From contig NZ_JAGGPW010000004.1 of assembly GCF_018613655.1 (NCBI RefSeq), forward strand, positions 9,348 through 51,214: a DNA stretch of 41,867 nt. Reading direction: 5' to 3'. Every line of letters begins with the position of its first letter. The first letter of the stretch is position 1. This document shows positions 18,875-26,661 of the stretch, piece by piece. Origin of the DNA: Planococcus sp. ISL-109 (GTDB lineage: Bacteria > Bacillota > Bacilli > Bacillales_A > Planococcaceae). The translations under genes were made by a program, and so were the position numbers. The notes beneath the pieces were generated by a model. That model saw nothing but the letters and a program-made list of their open reading frames with translations, was not told the DNA's origin and ran no database searches.

Positions 18875-18979
18875 GACCAGATTATTAAATTTTATGTCAA
18901 AAGTGCTAAAATTTGATTAAAGTGGGGTAGAGAATAATATCCATTTCTTATTGAAATTCAAAAGAATTTTGACATTGTC

Positions 18980-19008
18980 TAGGCATTTGTCCGGAAAGGT
19001 CGTATAAT
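18980..19008 (+). promoter_or_regulatory. Candidate sigma-A promoter for the secreted protease
   Basis: TAGGCA (18980-18985), a 17-nt spacer and a perfect TATAAT (19003-19008). The nearby TTGACA (18969-18974) is too far from the -10 to be used with it. Confidence 0.5.
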
Positions 19009-19081
19009 TTCCGTATTAATGAATTGGAATTATCAGAAAACTTTGGGTGAATAGACTAACCGGACGGTGAGGAGAATGACC

Positions 19082-21124
19082 ATGAAAAACATCACGACAG
19101 CTTTAGCGGCTATGACATTAGCCCTTTCTCTTATGGGAATTAGCACATTCGAAAACGCACAAGCAGCTGAGCAGCCAGTGACGGATCGCGTCATCGTTAA
19201 AATGAGCGAAACGGCTGGTCTGAATGTGTTCAGCACACAGAAAGTCCCCGTTTCGGGTGAAAACAGCGAGCGGATTGTCACGATTGATGTGCCGGAAGGG
19301 AAAAGTTTGAATTCGTTTATGGCCGAGCTGTTGAAACGGGCAGATATCGAACATGTCGAACCCGATCACCGGGTAGAACTGACCATCGTGCCGACCGATC
19401 CTTATTATAAAGGCTATCAATACCACCACCAGCGCATCGGTTCGGAAGCCGCTTGGCAAAAGACAACAGGCAAGCCGGATGTTCTTGTGGCGGTCATTGA
19501 CGACGGCTTCGATTTAAAGCATCCCGATTTGAAAGGGCGCATCGTTGCCCCGTATAATGTCATTACGAAAAACGCCAATGTCAGTGTCGACGCGCACGGC
19601 ACCCACGTTGCGGGGCTGATCGCGAGCGGCATGAACAATGGCGTGGGCGGCGTCGGCGTCGCACCGAACACGAGCATTATGCCGATCGATGTGTTTGACG
19701 GCGAAGTCGGTTATATTGCCGACGTCACAGCGGGCGTTTACCACGCAGTGGCTGCAGGGGCGGACATTATCAATTTGAGCCTCGGCGCTTATTTTAATGC
19801 CGATATTTTAGCGGAAGCTGTGCGCTATGCCCATGCACAAGGCGTACTGGTCATAGCGGCGGCGGGCAATGATAATATCGACTCCCCGCATTACCCGGCA
19901 GCTTACGGCGAAGTATTAGCTGTAGCCTCTACGGATGCGGTCGATAAACGATCCGGCTTCTCGAATTACGGCCTGTGGGTTGATATCGCGGCGCCCGGCA
20001 GCAATGTCTTCTCGATTTTACCGACCGATCCGAAGTTAGGATACGAACCATTCGGTGAAATGAGTGGGACTTCGATGTCGACACCGATTGTCTCAGGGGC
20101 TGCGGCGCTGTTGAAAGCGAAAGAGCCGAACTTGACGAACAATGATATTATGGGCCGCTTGATGCTGACAGCAACAGATCTTGGAGTGAAAGGGAAAGAT
20201 CCCCTATACGGCTATGGGAGATTGGATGTGAACCAGGCGCTCACAATGGATGCGACGAAATGGTCAAACCGGATTGCAGGTGCGAGCCGCTATGAAACCG
20301 CGGTCAATATCTCCAAAGCCGGCTGGTCGGATTCTGCGACCGTAGTTATCGCTACGGGAACTGATTTCCCGGATGCTTTAGCGGGAGGACCGCTCGCTTA
20401 CGGTGAGGGGGCGCCGATCCTTTTGACGAAAGGCGATTCGCTGCATCCGGCCACAGCGGCAGAAATTCGCCGGCTGAAAGCTAAAAATGCCATTCTGCTA
20501 GGCAGTACGGGCGCTTTATCAGCGAATGTCGAGGCCCAAATCAAAGCAATTGGGCTGTCGATTACCCGAATCGGCGGGAAAAGCCGTTATGAAACGGCGG
20601 CCATGATCGCGAAACGCATACCGAGCAATCGGGCGGTCATCACCAACGGCCAAAACTTCCCGGACGTTCTATCCGTTTCCCCGTATGCGGCAAAACAAGG
20701 CATTCCGATTTTGCTGACGCGGACGAAAACGTTGCCGACGGAAACGAAAGCGGCGCTCGCCGGAAAAAGTTCGACGATCGTAACGGGCGGAACCGGTGCA
20801 ATCAGCGCTGAGGTGCTCAAACAATTGCCAGGAGCAAAGCGCTACGGCGGCGCGACACGCTATGACACGGGCAAATTGATCAACCAAAGTTTGCCGATGG
20901 GCAATCAAAAAGCGTTTGTCGCAACCGGTTTGAATTTCCCGGATGCGCTTGCGGGCTCTGTTCTAGCGGCAAAAATGGATGCGCCGATCTTGTTGACGGC
21001 AAAATATTCGGTGCCGCATTCGACGTATAGTTTGCTTCCGAATTATAAGAATTTCAGTATTTACGGAAATAAAGGAGCAGTCAGTGCGGAAGTTAAGTTT
21101 GAAATCGATAAGCTATTGAAATAA
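19082..21124 (+). CDS. Secreted subtilisin-like protease with three cell-wall-binding repeats
   Basis: This 680-residue exported serine protease has four parts in order. A signal peptide ends near AQAA (about residue 29). An inhibitor-I9-like propeptide covers about 35-100. The S8 domain carries the catalytic Asp in VAVIDDGFD (about 140), His in DAHGTHVAG (about 172), oxyanion Asn in AAAGND (about 263) and Ser in SGTSMSTP (about 331). Three cell-wall-binding-repeat-2 (CWB2) units follow from about 395 to the end, each with the SRYETA/TRYDTG start and an FPDALAG-type motif. The CWB2 trio usually anchors proteins non-covalently to secondary wall polymers, so the enzyme should stay on the wall. 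The ATG at 19082 follows GGTGAGGAG by 7 nt; 19076 is an alternative. Confidence 0.92.
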   Translation: MKNITTALAAMTLALSLMGISTFENAQAAEQPVTDRVIVKMSETAGLNVFSTQKVPVSGENSERIVTIDVPEGKSLNSFMAELLKRADIEHVEPDHRVELTIVPTDPYYKGYQYHHQRIGSEAAWQKTTGKPDVLVAVIDDGFDLKHPDLKGRIVAPYNVITKNANVSVDAHGTHVAGLIASGMNNGVGGVGVAPNTSIMPIDVFDGEVGYIADVTAGVYHAVAAGADIINLSLGAYFNADILAEAVRYAHAQGVLVIAAAGNDNIDSPHYPAAYGEVLAVASTDAVDKRSGFSNYGLWVDIAAPGSNVFSILPTDPKLGYEPFGEMSGTSMSTPIVSGAAALLKAKEPNLTNNDIMGRLMLTATDLGVKGKDPLYGYGRLDVNQALTMDATKWSNRIAGASRYETAVNISKAGWSDSATVVIATGTDFPDALAGGPLAYGEGAPILLTKGDSLHPATAAEIRRLKAKNAILLGSTGALSANVEAQIKAIGLSITRIGGKSRYETAAMIAKRIPSNRAVITNGQNFPDVLSVSPYAAKQGIPILLTRTKTLPTETKAALAGKSSTIVTGGTGAISAEVLKQLPGAKRYGGATRYDTGKLINQSLPMGNQKAFVATGLNFPDALAGSVLAAKMDAPILLTAKYSVPHSTYSLLPNYKNFSIYGNKGAVSAEVKFEIDKLLK

Positions 21125-21127
21125 TTC

Positions 21128-21156
21128 ATTCCCCTCAGCGATGAGGGGAATTTTTT
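21128..21156 (+). terminator. Terminator after the protease gene
   Basis: Arms TTCCCCTCA (21129-21137) and TGAGGGGAA (21142-21150) with a GCGA loop, followed by six T. Confidence 0.9.
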
Positions 21157-21284
21157 AATGGAAGCGAGCAGAACAAGGGTGTGAAAAAAACAATGCGCTC
21201 AGTACATAATCTTTAGCTGATGAGGGTAAAGAAAGTTATTGGGCGGCATAAGCCGCAGCAGTTATTGTATTGGAGGATGAAAAG

Positions 21285-21818
21285 ATGAGAAAGATGAATC
21301 GCGGAATGATTACAGCGCTCGGAGCAATCAGTGTTGCTCAAGCATTAAAAATTGTAACCCACAAAGTGGTGGCCGGAAAATGGGATTGGCAGCAAGCGTT
21401 CACGACCGGCGGCATGCCAAGTTCCCACTCAGCTGGCGTAGCGGCACTCGCGTCATACGTTGCAGCCAATAAAGGCGCGCGCCATACGGAAACGGCGCTG
21501 GCCGTCGTATTCGGGGCCATCGTCATGTACGATGCACAAGGCATACGCCGCCATACAGGTGAAATTGCAAGACTGGTCAATGACTTAGAAGACAGCTTCA
21601 TGAAGATTTCCGGAGAGTTCCCAAGTTTCGAGTTCACTGAGCGGGATAAAGATTTAAAAGAATTGCTGGGCCATCAGCCGGTGGAAGTCTTCGCAGGTGC
21701 AGGGTTCGGCATTTTGATGGGGGTTGTCTCCGCAAAACTCGAAAACCGCGAGCGGGAATTAGAGCAGCAAAAAAAACTTCCATACAACGGCCGCAAGACG
21801 AGAGCCGATTACAGATAA
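21285..21818 (+). CDS. Divergent PAP2-family membrane protein
   Basis: A 177-residue protein of the divergent PAP2 family (YuiD-like), relatives of acid phosphatases with altered catalytic motifs. The conserved GGMPSSHSA segment lies at about residues 42-50, with DAQGIRRHTG near 85 and a GHQPVEVFAGAGFGILMG membrane segment toward the end. Three to four hydrophobic segments are visible and the tail is basic. The substrate is unknown. The ATG at 21285 follows GGAGGATGAAAAG; a TTG at 21270 lies on top of that site. Confidence 0.85.
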   Translation: MRKMNRGMITALGAISVAQALKIVTHKVVAGKWDWQQAFTTGGMPSSHSAGVAALASYVAANKGARHTETALAVVFGAIVMYDAQGIRRHTGEIARLVNDLEDSFMKISGEFPSFEFTERDKDLKELLGHQPVEVFAGAGFGILMGVVSAKLENRERELEQQKKLPYNGRKTRADYR

Positions 21819-21823
21819 CAAAA

Positions 21824-21852
21824 AGCCGCTGGCATGTGCCAGGGGTTTTTTT
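21824..21852 (+). terminator. Terminator after the divergent PAP2 gene
   Basis: Inner arms CTGGCA (21829-21834) and TGCCAG (21837-21842), extended by GCC/GGG-type outer pairs, followed by seven T. Confidence 0.8.
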
Positions 21853-21975
21853 GTGCAGAAAACCAATGTAAAGTTTGTTAAGAGTTGGTGAAGTGTTGTG
21901 CCGAAGTAGTCATGAGTGAAGGGAAATCGGTTACTCTAGGAGTGAAGGCAGCCCCATTCAAAGGAGGAAAATCAT

Positions 21976-22347
21976 TTGAAGATTTCTGCTCTGAACATTT
22001 CATTTTCGGCACTCGCTTTTGGACTGGTATTCATGGCGCATTATGAGCCGGCCGCATTCGCTCATGAGTCTGCACAGGGCGGCAAGACATACGAACCGGG
22101 GCGGGAAGTGATCGAACGTCTGGGTCCGCATGAACATGCAGTAATGGAAGACTTGGCACAGCTGGAGCGGCAAGTGGAGAGCAAAGAATCTTTGACGATT
22201 GAAGAATATCAGGCGGTTCAAGGACAGTTGGATGAACTGTTGCAGCGGGTCAATGAAGAAGCGAAGGTGAGCGGCGAGGCGGATGCGGAGCTGTTCGGGG
22301 AAGTGTTGGAGATGCAGGAAGTCGTGGTTGGGATAGATGTTCGGTAA
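21976..22347 (+). CDS. Small exported protein, unknown function
   Basis: The 123-residue protein begins with a probable signal peptide (MKISALNISFSALAFGLVFM, likely cut near AFA-HES) and is then hydrophilic, acidic and helical, with a heptad-like region around residues 50-100 (LERQVESKESLTIEEYQAVQ). I do not recognise a family. The start is TTG at 21976 after AAGGAGGAAA. It stands alone, with a terminator at 22380. Confidence 0.6.
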   Translation: MKISALNISFSALAFGLVFMAHYEPAAFAHESAQGGKTYEPGREVIERLGPHEHAVMEDLAQLERQVESKESLTIEEYQAVQGQLDELLQRVNEEAKVSGEADAELFGEVLEMQEVVVGIDVR

Positions 22348-22379
22348 GCCGGGCTGAATATATAGGGAAGAGTGATGGG

Positions 22380-22405
22380 AGCGATGCTGCGGCGTTGCTT
22401 TTTTT
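22380..22405 (+). terminator. Terminator after the 21976 gene
   Basis: AGCGATGC (22380-22387) pairs with GCGTTGCT (22392-22399), with two G-T pairs and a TGCG loop. A T-run follows to 22405. Confidence 0.75.
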
Positions 22406-22432
22406 AGATTTTAATAGGAAGTATTAGTGGTT

Positions 22433-22628
22433 GAGATTGCGCTGCAGGGGTCGATTGGGGCCCGCAATATGCGGGTCATGCAGTTAGTGCGACAGGATGT
22501 CGAGATCCAACTGCCCGGGTATGGGGCGGGCGTCGAGCCGATGTGCCGCAAAGTACGCGCCACATTTGTCTCGCCAGTCCCGCGCAGTCCCCCAGGCGTT
22601 GCCTCCCTTCCGCTTCATCTCTAATTTT
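22433..22628. repeat. GC-rich R1 repeat copy with a 60-nt structured insert
   Basis: It begins TGAGATTGCGCTGCAGGG and ends CTTCATCTCTAATTTTA. Outside 22451-22514 it is nearly identical to the copy at 22715. The insert contains a hairpin CCCGCA/TGCGGG (22461-22475) and a nested hairpin GCAGTT/AACTGC (22480-22514) with inner CGACA/TGTCG. Confidence 0.8.
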
Positions 22629-22714
22629 ATATTTCAGGTAGGTAATATCAGTTTCAAAATGAAGCAGCTGGAGATTTCTGCATAGGCTTGTAAAAGTTTA
22701 GGAAAAGGTGTGTG

Positions 22715-22852
22715 GGAGATTGCGCTGCAGGGAGGACGCTTGCCGGGGGGGCGGGCGTCGAGCCAATGTGCCGCAAAGTGCGCGCCACATTTGTCTCGCC
22801 AGTCCCGCGCAGTCCCCCAGGCGTCGCCTCCCTTCCGCTTCATCTCTAATTT
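22715..22852. repeat. GC-rich R1 repeat copy
   Basis: It has the same block order as 22433 and 41532. The internal hairpin AATGTGCCGC / GCGCCACATT has nine of ten positions paired. It lies about 90 nt after the previous copy, in the same orientation. Confidence 0.8.
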
Positions 22853-23035
22853 TAAAATGGTGGTATGTTTCGTCGTTATCTAAAATTAGTAGAGTAAGCA
22901 GCAGCCACTTCTCAATGTGAAGAAGTTTTGTCACTCGGCATCTCCAAATTAATTTCATCACTTACAGCTCTAAATAAGTTCAGTCACTTAGCCGATGAAA
23001 CAAATCAAGAGGGCAGCTTCATAACATGAGCACTT

Positions 23036-24175
23036 CAATGAAATCTTAAAGCCGCACCGCGCACACTGGCTAGCCGGAGCAAGGAGACAAGCGTTCTTCT
23101 TGGCTCCTGGCGAAAGGCATGCCCAAAGCGGAAGGCGACTGGTTCGCGATGAAACGATCCATGGACACATCACCTCACTCAAACTTTCAAAATGACCACA
23201 GACTACTCCAAATAAGCGCAACCACCCCGCGGATGATTCAAATCAACGGAATCATTTCATTACCTGTTAGCTTCAATGAAATCTCCAAGCCGCACCGCGC
23301 AAACGGGCTAGCCGAAGCAAGGAGACGACTGGCGAAGCCAGCTTGTCGGCTCCTGGCGAAAGGCATGCCCAAAGCGGAAGGCGACTGGTTCGCGATGAAA
23401 CGATCCATGAACAAACCATCACACTCAAACTTTCAAAATGACCACGGACTACTCCAAATAAGCACACCCACCCAGCGGACAACTCGAATCAAAGGGTTCA
23501 CATCATCACCCACAAACTTCAATGAAATCTCCAAGCCGCACCGCGCAAACGGGCTAGCCGAAGCAAGGAGACGACTGGCGAAGCCAGCTTGTCGGCTCCT
23601 TGCGAAAGGCATGCCCAAAGCGGAAGGCGGCTAGTTCGCGATGAAACGATCCATGAACAGACCATCACACTCAAACTTTCAAAATGACCACAGACTACTC
23701 CAAATAAGCGCAACCACCCCGCGGATGATTCAAATCAACGGAATCATTTCATTACCTGTTAGCTTCAATGAAATCTCCAAGCCGCACCGCGCAAACGGGC
23801 TAGCCGAAGCAAGGAGACGACTGGCGAAGCCAGCTTGTCGGCTCCTGGCGAAAGGCATGCCCAAAGCGGAAGGCGACTGGTTCGCGATGAAACGATCCAT
23901 GAACAAACCATCACACTCAAACTTTCAAAATGACCACGGACTACTCCAAATAAGCACACCCACCCAGCGGACAACTCGAATCAAAGGGTTCACATCATCA
24001 CCCACAAACTTCAATGAAATCTCCAAGCCGCACCGCGCAAACGGGCTAGCCGAAGCAAGGAGACGACTGGCGAAGCCTGTTTGTCGGCTCCTGGCGAAAG
24101 GCATGCCCAAAGCGGAAGGCGGCTAGTTCGCGATGAAACGATCCATGGACACATCACCTCACTCAAACTTCTAAA
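23036..24175. repeat. Tandem array of about 246-bp units (R2), arranged as A/B pairs
   Basis: Unit starts (CAATGAAATCT) fall at 23036, 23274, 23520, 23766 and 24012, giving spacings of 238, 246, 246 and 246. Each unit has a conserved core (GCCGCACCGCGC, the palindrome GGCTAGCC, GGAGACGAC-TGGC-GAA-GCCA-GCTT-GTCGGCTCC, the palindrome GGCATGCC, then TTCGCGATGAAACGATCC) and a spacer of type A or B. Spacers run A, B, A, B, then a diverged fifth. Core variants alternate as well (CGACTGG and CGGCTAG), so the true duplicated unit is 492 bp. Diverged spacer sequence at 22930-23035 suggests an older copy upstream. Confidence 0.9.
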
Positions 24176-24441
24176 ATGACTACGTACTCCTCTAAATATG
24201 TACACCCAACCTGCTGACGAATTGAATCATAGTAACTTATTATCAGAGAAATTGAAAATGAGAAGCAGATTTCTTAGTTCTAATGACTAAACCTAGTTCA
24301 AAACTTCTGTTTTGAATTTTGAAACATATTACCAAATGAGGACAAAATATTACAAAAGCAACCTAAGGTGGAGGTTTGGCGTTCTAAGGTTTATAATGAA
24401 GAAAATTCGGGGATAAGAAATGTCCGGCAGGAGGTACAGCT

Positions 24442-25872
24442 ATGGAATGCACAAAATGTGGAGCTGCAAACAGCGAAAATGAAAAGTTCTGTAAAAAATG
24501 TGGAGCTACAATGACCACGCGAAAAACACGCAAGCCAAAGCGCAATAAATTCCTCTATGCACTCGTGTTATTGGTGGCGTTTTTGGGATTAGGGTTAGGA
24601 CTTAGCCAATTGATTGGGAACGATGAACCGGAACAGGCTTTGCCGCAGGAAGAAACCGAATCGGCCGAGGAACAAGTAGTCGAGGAAGAGCCGGTTGAAG
24701 AACCAGCAGAAGTTGAAGAAGAAATGCCGGTTGAAGAACCTGAAACACAAGTGTCATCGGAAGAGCAGGTCGAAGGAACTGTAACAAAGGCAGAGAACAT
24801 TACGCATCCTTCCGATCAGGAAGAAAAAGTGGAGCCAAAAAAAGTTGATAAAACCGCAATTATCAAAGGGGCGCAATCGCGTGTCTACACCATTTTGACT
24901 GAAGGCGGCCAAGGCTCCGGGTTCTTGTTCACGGAGACAGGCATGGTCGTGACAAACGCTCACGTAGTGGCAGGGTATACGGATGTTATTGTCCGCAATG
25001 TTAACGGCCAGGACCAGGAGGGAACGGTTGTCGGGATTTCAGCAGAATCAGACATCGCACTTATCCAAGTGAAAGACTTGACCGGTATTGAACCGCTGGA
25101 AGTAGAGATGGCGGGGACTGCTGTCGGTACGGAAGTCATTGCACTGGGCAGCCCGTCCGGTTTTGAAAATACCGCTTCGATGGGCTATTTGACCGGCATC
25201 GATCGTGATTTCTACCAGGAGTTTACGTATGAGGATATTTACCAGATTGATGCAGCACTTGCCCCAGGATCAAGCGGCGGCCCGCTGCTCGATGCAGGAA
25301 CCGGAAAAGTGATCGGCATCAACTCGCTGTTGTTCCCGGATGGCGATTCGATCGGCTTCTCGATACCGATGTATTCGATGTATGCCCAATTGGATAGTTG
25401 GGCCAAGTCGCCGATGGGCCGCGAAGCAGTCGCGGCAATCTTCCCGGTGTATGATGACTTCGATAGTTATGAAGACGACAATTACGAGTTTGATTATAGT
25501 ACGACACATGAGTTTACGGATGAATCTTTGAGAGAGTTTGTTACGAGCTATCAAGAGTTTTATGAGCTCGCGCTAAATGAAGAAGATTTCTATTATGTCC
25601 AAAACTTGCTCGTGTACCAAAGCGATATTTACAACAGCATGATTGAATATATCGATCAGATTGCCGGAAAGGGCATGGAACATAATTTCAATAAACTGGA
25701 TATTACCGGTGTTGAAATTAAAGAAGACCATGCGATGGTCCAGACGAATGAAGCCTTTGAATTCAAGGATGCACAGGGCAATTGGTCGCTGCAAGAGCGC
25801 AGCAAAGTTTACACCATTGTCATGGATGATTACGGGTTCTTCTATGTTTCCGATATCGTCAACGTCGAATAG
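24442..25872 (+). CDS. Membrane-anchored zinc-ribbon/HtrA-like serine protease without PDZ
   Basis: The 476-residue protein has four parts in order. A zinc ribbon (CTKCGAANSENEKFCKKC, residues 3-20) is followed by a basic stretch and one membrane segment (about 37-57). A Glu/Pro-rich linker covers about 60-135. The trypsin-like S1C domain has His in TNAHVV (about 174), Asp in ESDIALI (about 204) and Ser in PGSSGGPLL (about 278). In place of the PDZ domain usual in HtrA/DegP there is an acidic C-terminal domain of about 130 residues resembling NTF2/TcaA-type extracellular domains. The zinc ribbon would be cytoplasmic and the protease outside. The ATG follows GGAGG. A terminator follows at 25879. 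Confidence 0.85.
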   Translation: MECTKCGAANSENEKFCKKCGATMTTRKTRKPKRNKFLYALVLLVAFLGLGLGLSQLIGNDEPEQALPQEETESAEEQVVEEEPVEEPAEVEEEMPVEEPETQVSSEEQVEGTVTKAENITHPSDQEEKVEPKKVDKTAIIKGAQSRVYTILTEGGQGSGFLFTETGMVVTNAHVVAGYTDVIVRNVNGQDQEGTVVGISAESDIALIQVKDLTGIEPLEVEMAGTAVGTEVIALGSPSGFENTASMGYLTGIDRDFYQEFTYEDIYQIDAALAPGSSGGPLLDAGTGKVIGINSLLFPDGDSIGFSIPMYSMYAQLDSWAKSPMGREAVAAIFPVYDDFDSYEDDNYEFDYSTTHEFTDESLREFVTSYQEFYELALNEEDFYYVQNLLVYQSDIYNSMIEYIDQIAGKGMEHNFNKLDITGVEIKEDHAMVQTNEAFEFKDAQGNWSLQERSKVYTIVMDDYGFFYVSDIVNVE

Positions 25873-25878
25873 CATGAA

Positions 25879-25911
25879 ATGTCCTGAATCCTGCATTCAG
25901 GGCATTTTTTT
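25879..25911 (+). terminator. Terminator after the HtrA-like gene
   Basis: ATGTCCTGAAT and ATTCAGGGCAT pair around CCTGC, followed by a T-run to 25911. Confidence 0.88.
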
Positions 25912-25914
25912 ATA

Positions 25915-25957
25915 GAACAAAAAAGCGCCGCATCCATCATGGATGCAGCGCTTTTTG
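25915..25957 (-). terminator. Terminator after the sortase gene
   Basis: AGCGC (25924-25928) and CATCC pair with GGATG and GCGCT (25948-25952). On the minus strand a T-run follows (A-run at 25918-25924). The stem is also flanked by T on the plus strand, so it may act both ways. Confidence 0.85.
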
Positions 25958-25959
25958 TG

Positions 25960-26661
25960 TCAGCTGCTCGATACGAGGTCAGCGATCAGGATGTAGCGGT
26001 CAGGTGCATATCCGGCAAAATCGAATGGATAGCAGGTCGATACGGTAAGTGTTGCTTTTGGTTTTGGGACGATGACAGTACGGTCGTCTTCATCGACGAT
26101 GCGCACTTGTCTGACGCGGTACGTAAACGTGCCATCTGCGGTATGGACGATAAACTCATCGCCTTTGCCGACTTTGCCGAGTTCCCGGAACACAGTGTCG
26201 CGATGTCCAGATAGGACCGAGTTATCGGATTGTCCAGGCAAGACGCTACTCGCGTAATGACCGACGCCTTTTTCGAGCTCATCTTCGTCGGTGCCGTGGA
26301 TGATCGGCAAACTTGCGCCGAGCTTCGGAATGACCAGTTCACCCATCAAATCCCCAATTTTAGGGTTTGATGGATAGTTGGCGGCAGTTTGGGTTGTAGC
26401 TGCTTCTGGTGATTCCTCGATGTTCTCATCTTCCACGACTTCTGTAATTTCCTCAACCGTTTCTTCTTTCTCCGGTAAGTAGATTGTTGCGTCGGTTGTC
26501 TGCAGCTTAGGTGCAAAATCTTCTGCAGAAACGGAATCCGCTTTATACAGCGTATAGCCTTTTAAAAACGTCGCTGCTTGTGTACCGCTAAACCATAAGC
26601 CAAATAAAATCATGCTGGCTGCCATGGCGGTGACGAGCCAGGAAGCTTTTTTCTTTGTCAT
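25960..26661 (-). CDS. Sortase (class D-like)
   Basis: The 233-residue membrane-anchored transpeptidase has an N-terminal membrane segment (about 8-30), an acidic linker, and a sortase domain with catalytic His in SGHRDTVF (about 153), Cys in TLTVSTCYPF (about 210) and Arg in APDRYILIA (about 222). The TLxxSTC form is typical of class D-like sortases of Bacillales. It cleaves an LPXT-type signal and links the substrate to the cell wall. Its ATG overlaps the stop of the upstream LPXTA protein gene by 4 nt, so that protein is very likely its dedicated substrate. Confidence 0.9.
   Translation of the reverse strand: MTKKKASWLVTAMAASMILFGLWFSGTQAATFLKGYTLYKADSVSAEDFAPKLQTTDATIYLPEKEETVEEITEVVEDENIEESPEAATTQTAANYPSNPKIGDLMGELVIPKLGASLPIIHGTDEDELEKGVGHYASSVLPGQSDNSVLSGHRDTVFRELGKVGKGDEFIVHTADGTFTYRVRQVRIVDEDDRTVIVPKPKATLTVSTCYPFDFAGYAPDRYILIADLVSSS

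Larger units (their letters stand above)
22348..24441. other. 2-kb non-coding block made mostly of repeats
   Basis: Beyond a terminator at 22380, this block holds two GC-rich R1 repeats (22433-22628 and 22715-22852), a tandem array (23036 to about 24175) and an AT-rich tail to 24441 that must contain the promoter of the 24442 gene (a TATAAT is near 24391, with no clear -35). Open frames across the array exist only because its unit is a multiple of three. They lack ribosome sites and resemble no protein. Confidence 0.7.

Noticed and set aside
18969..19008. TTGACA with TATAAT as the protease promoter
   Set aside because: The spacer would be 28 nt. TAGGCA at 17 nt is a better partner.
22433..22852. 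Insertion-sequence ends flanking a lost transposase
   Set aside because: Copies are in direct orientation, without target duplications or a transposase remnant, and the same block order recurs elsewhere as a free-standing repeat.
23119..24126. Two long open frames (172 and 162 codons) through the tandem array, nearly identical to each other
   Set aside because: The 246-bp unit is 82 codons, so the frame stays open by arithmetic. There is no ribosome site, shorter frames are also open on the other strand, and the nucleotide sequence shows hairpin-preserving changes rather than coding-type changes.
23036..24175. CRISPR array
   Set aside because: The unit is far too long, the 'spacers' are themselves repeated, and no cas gene is present.
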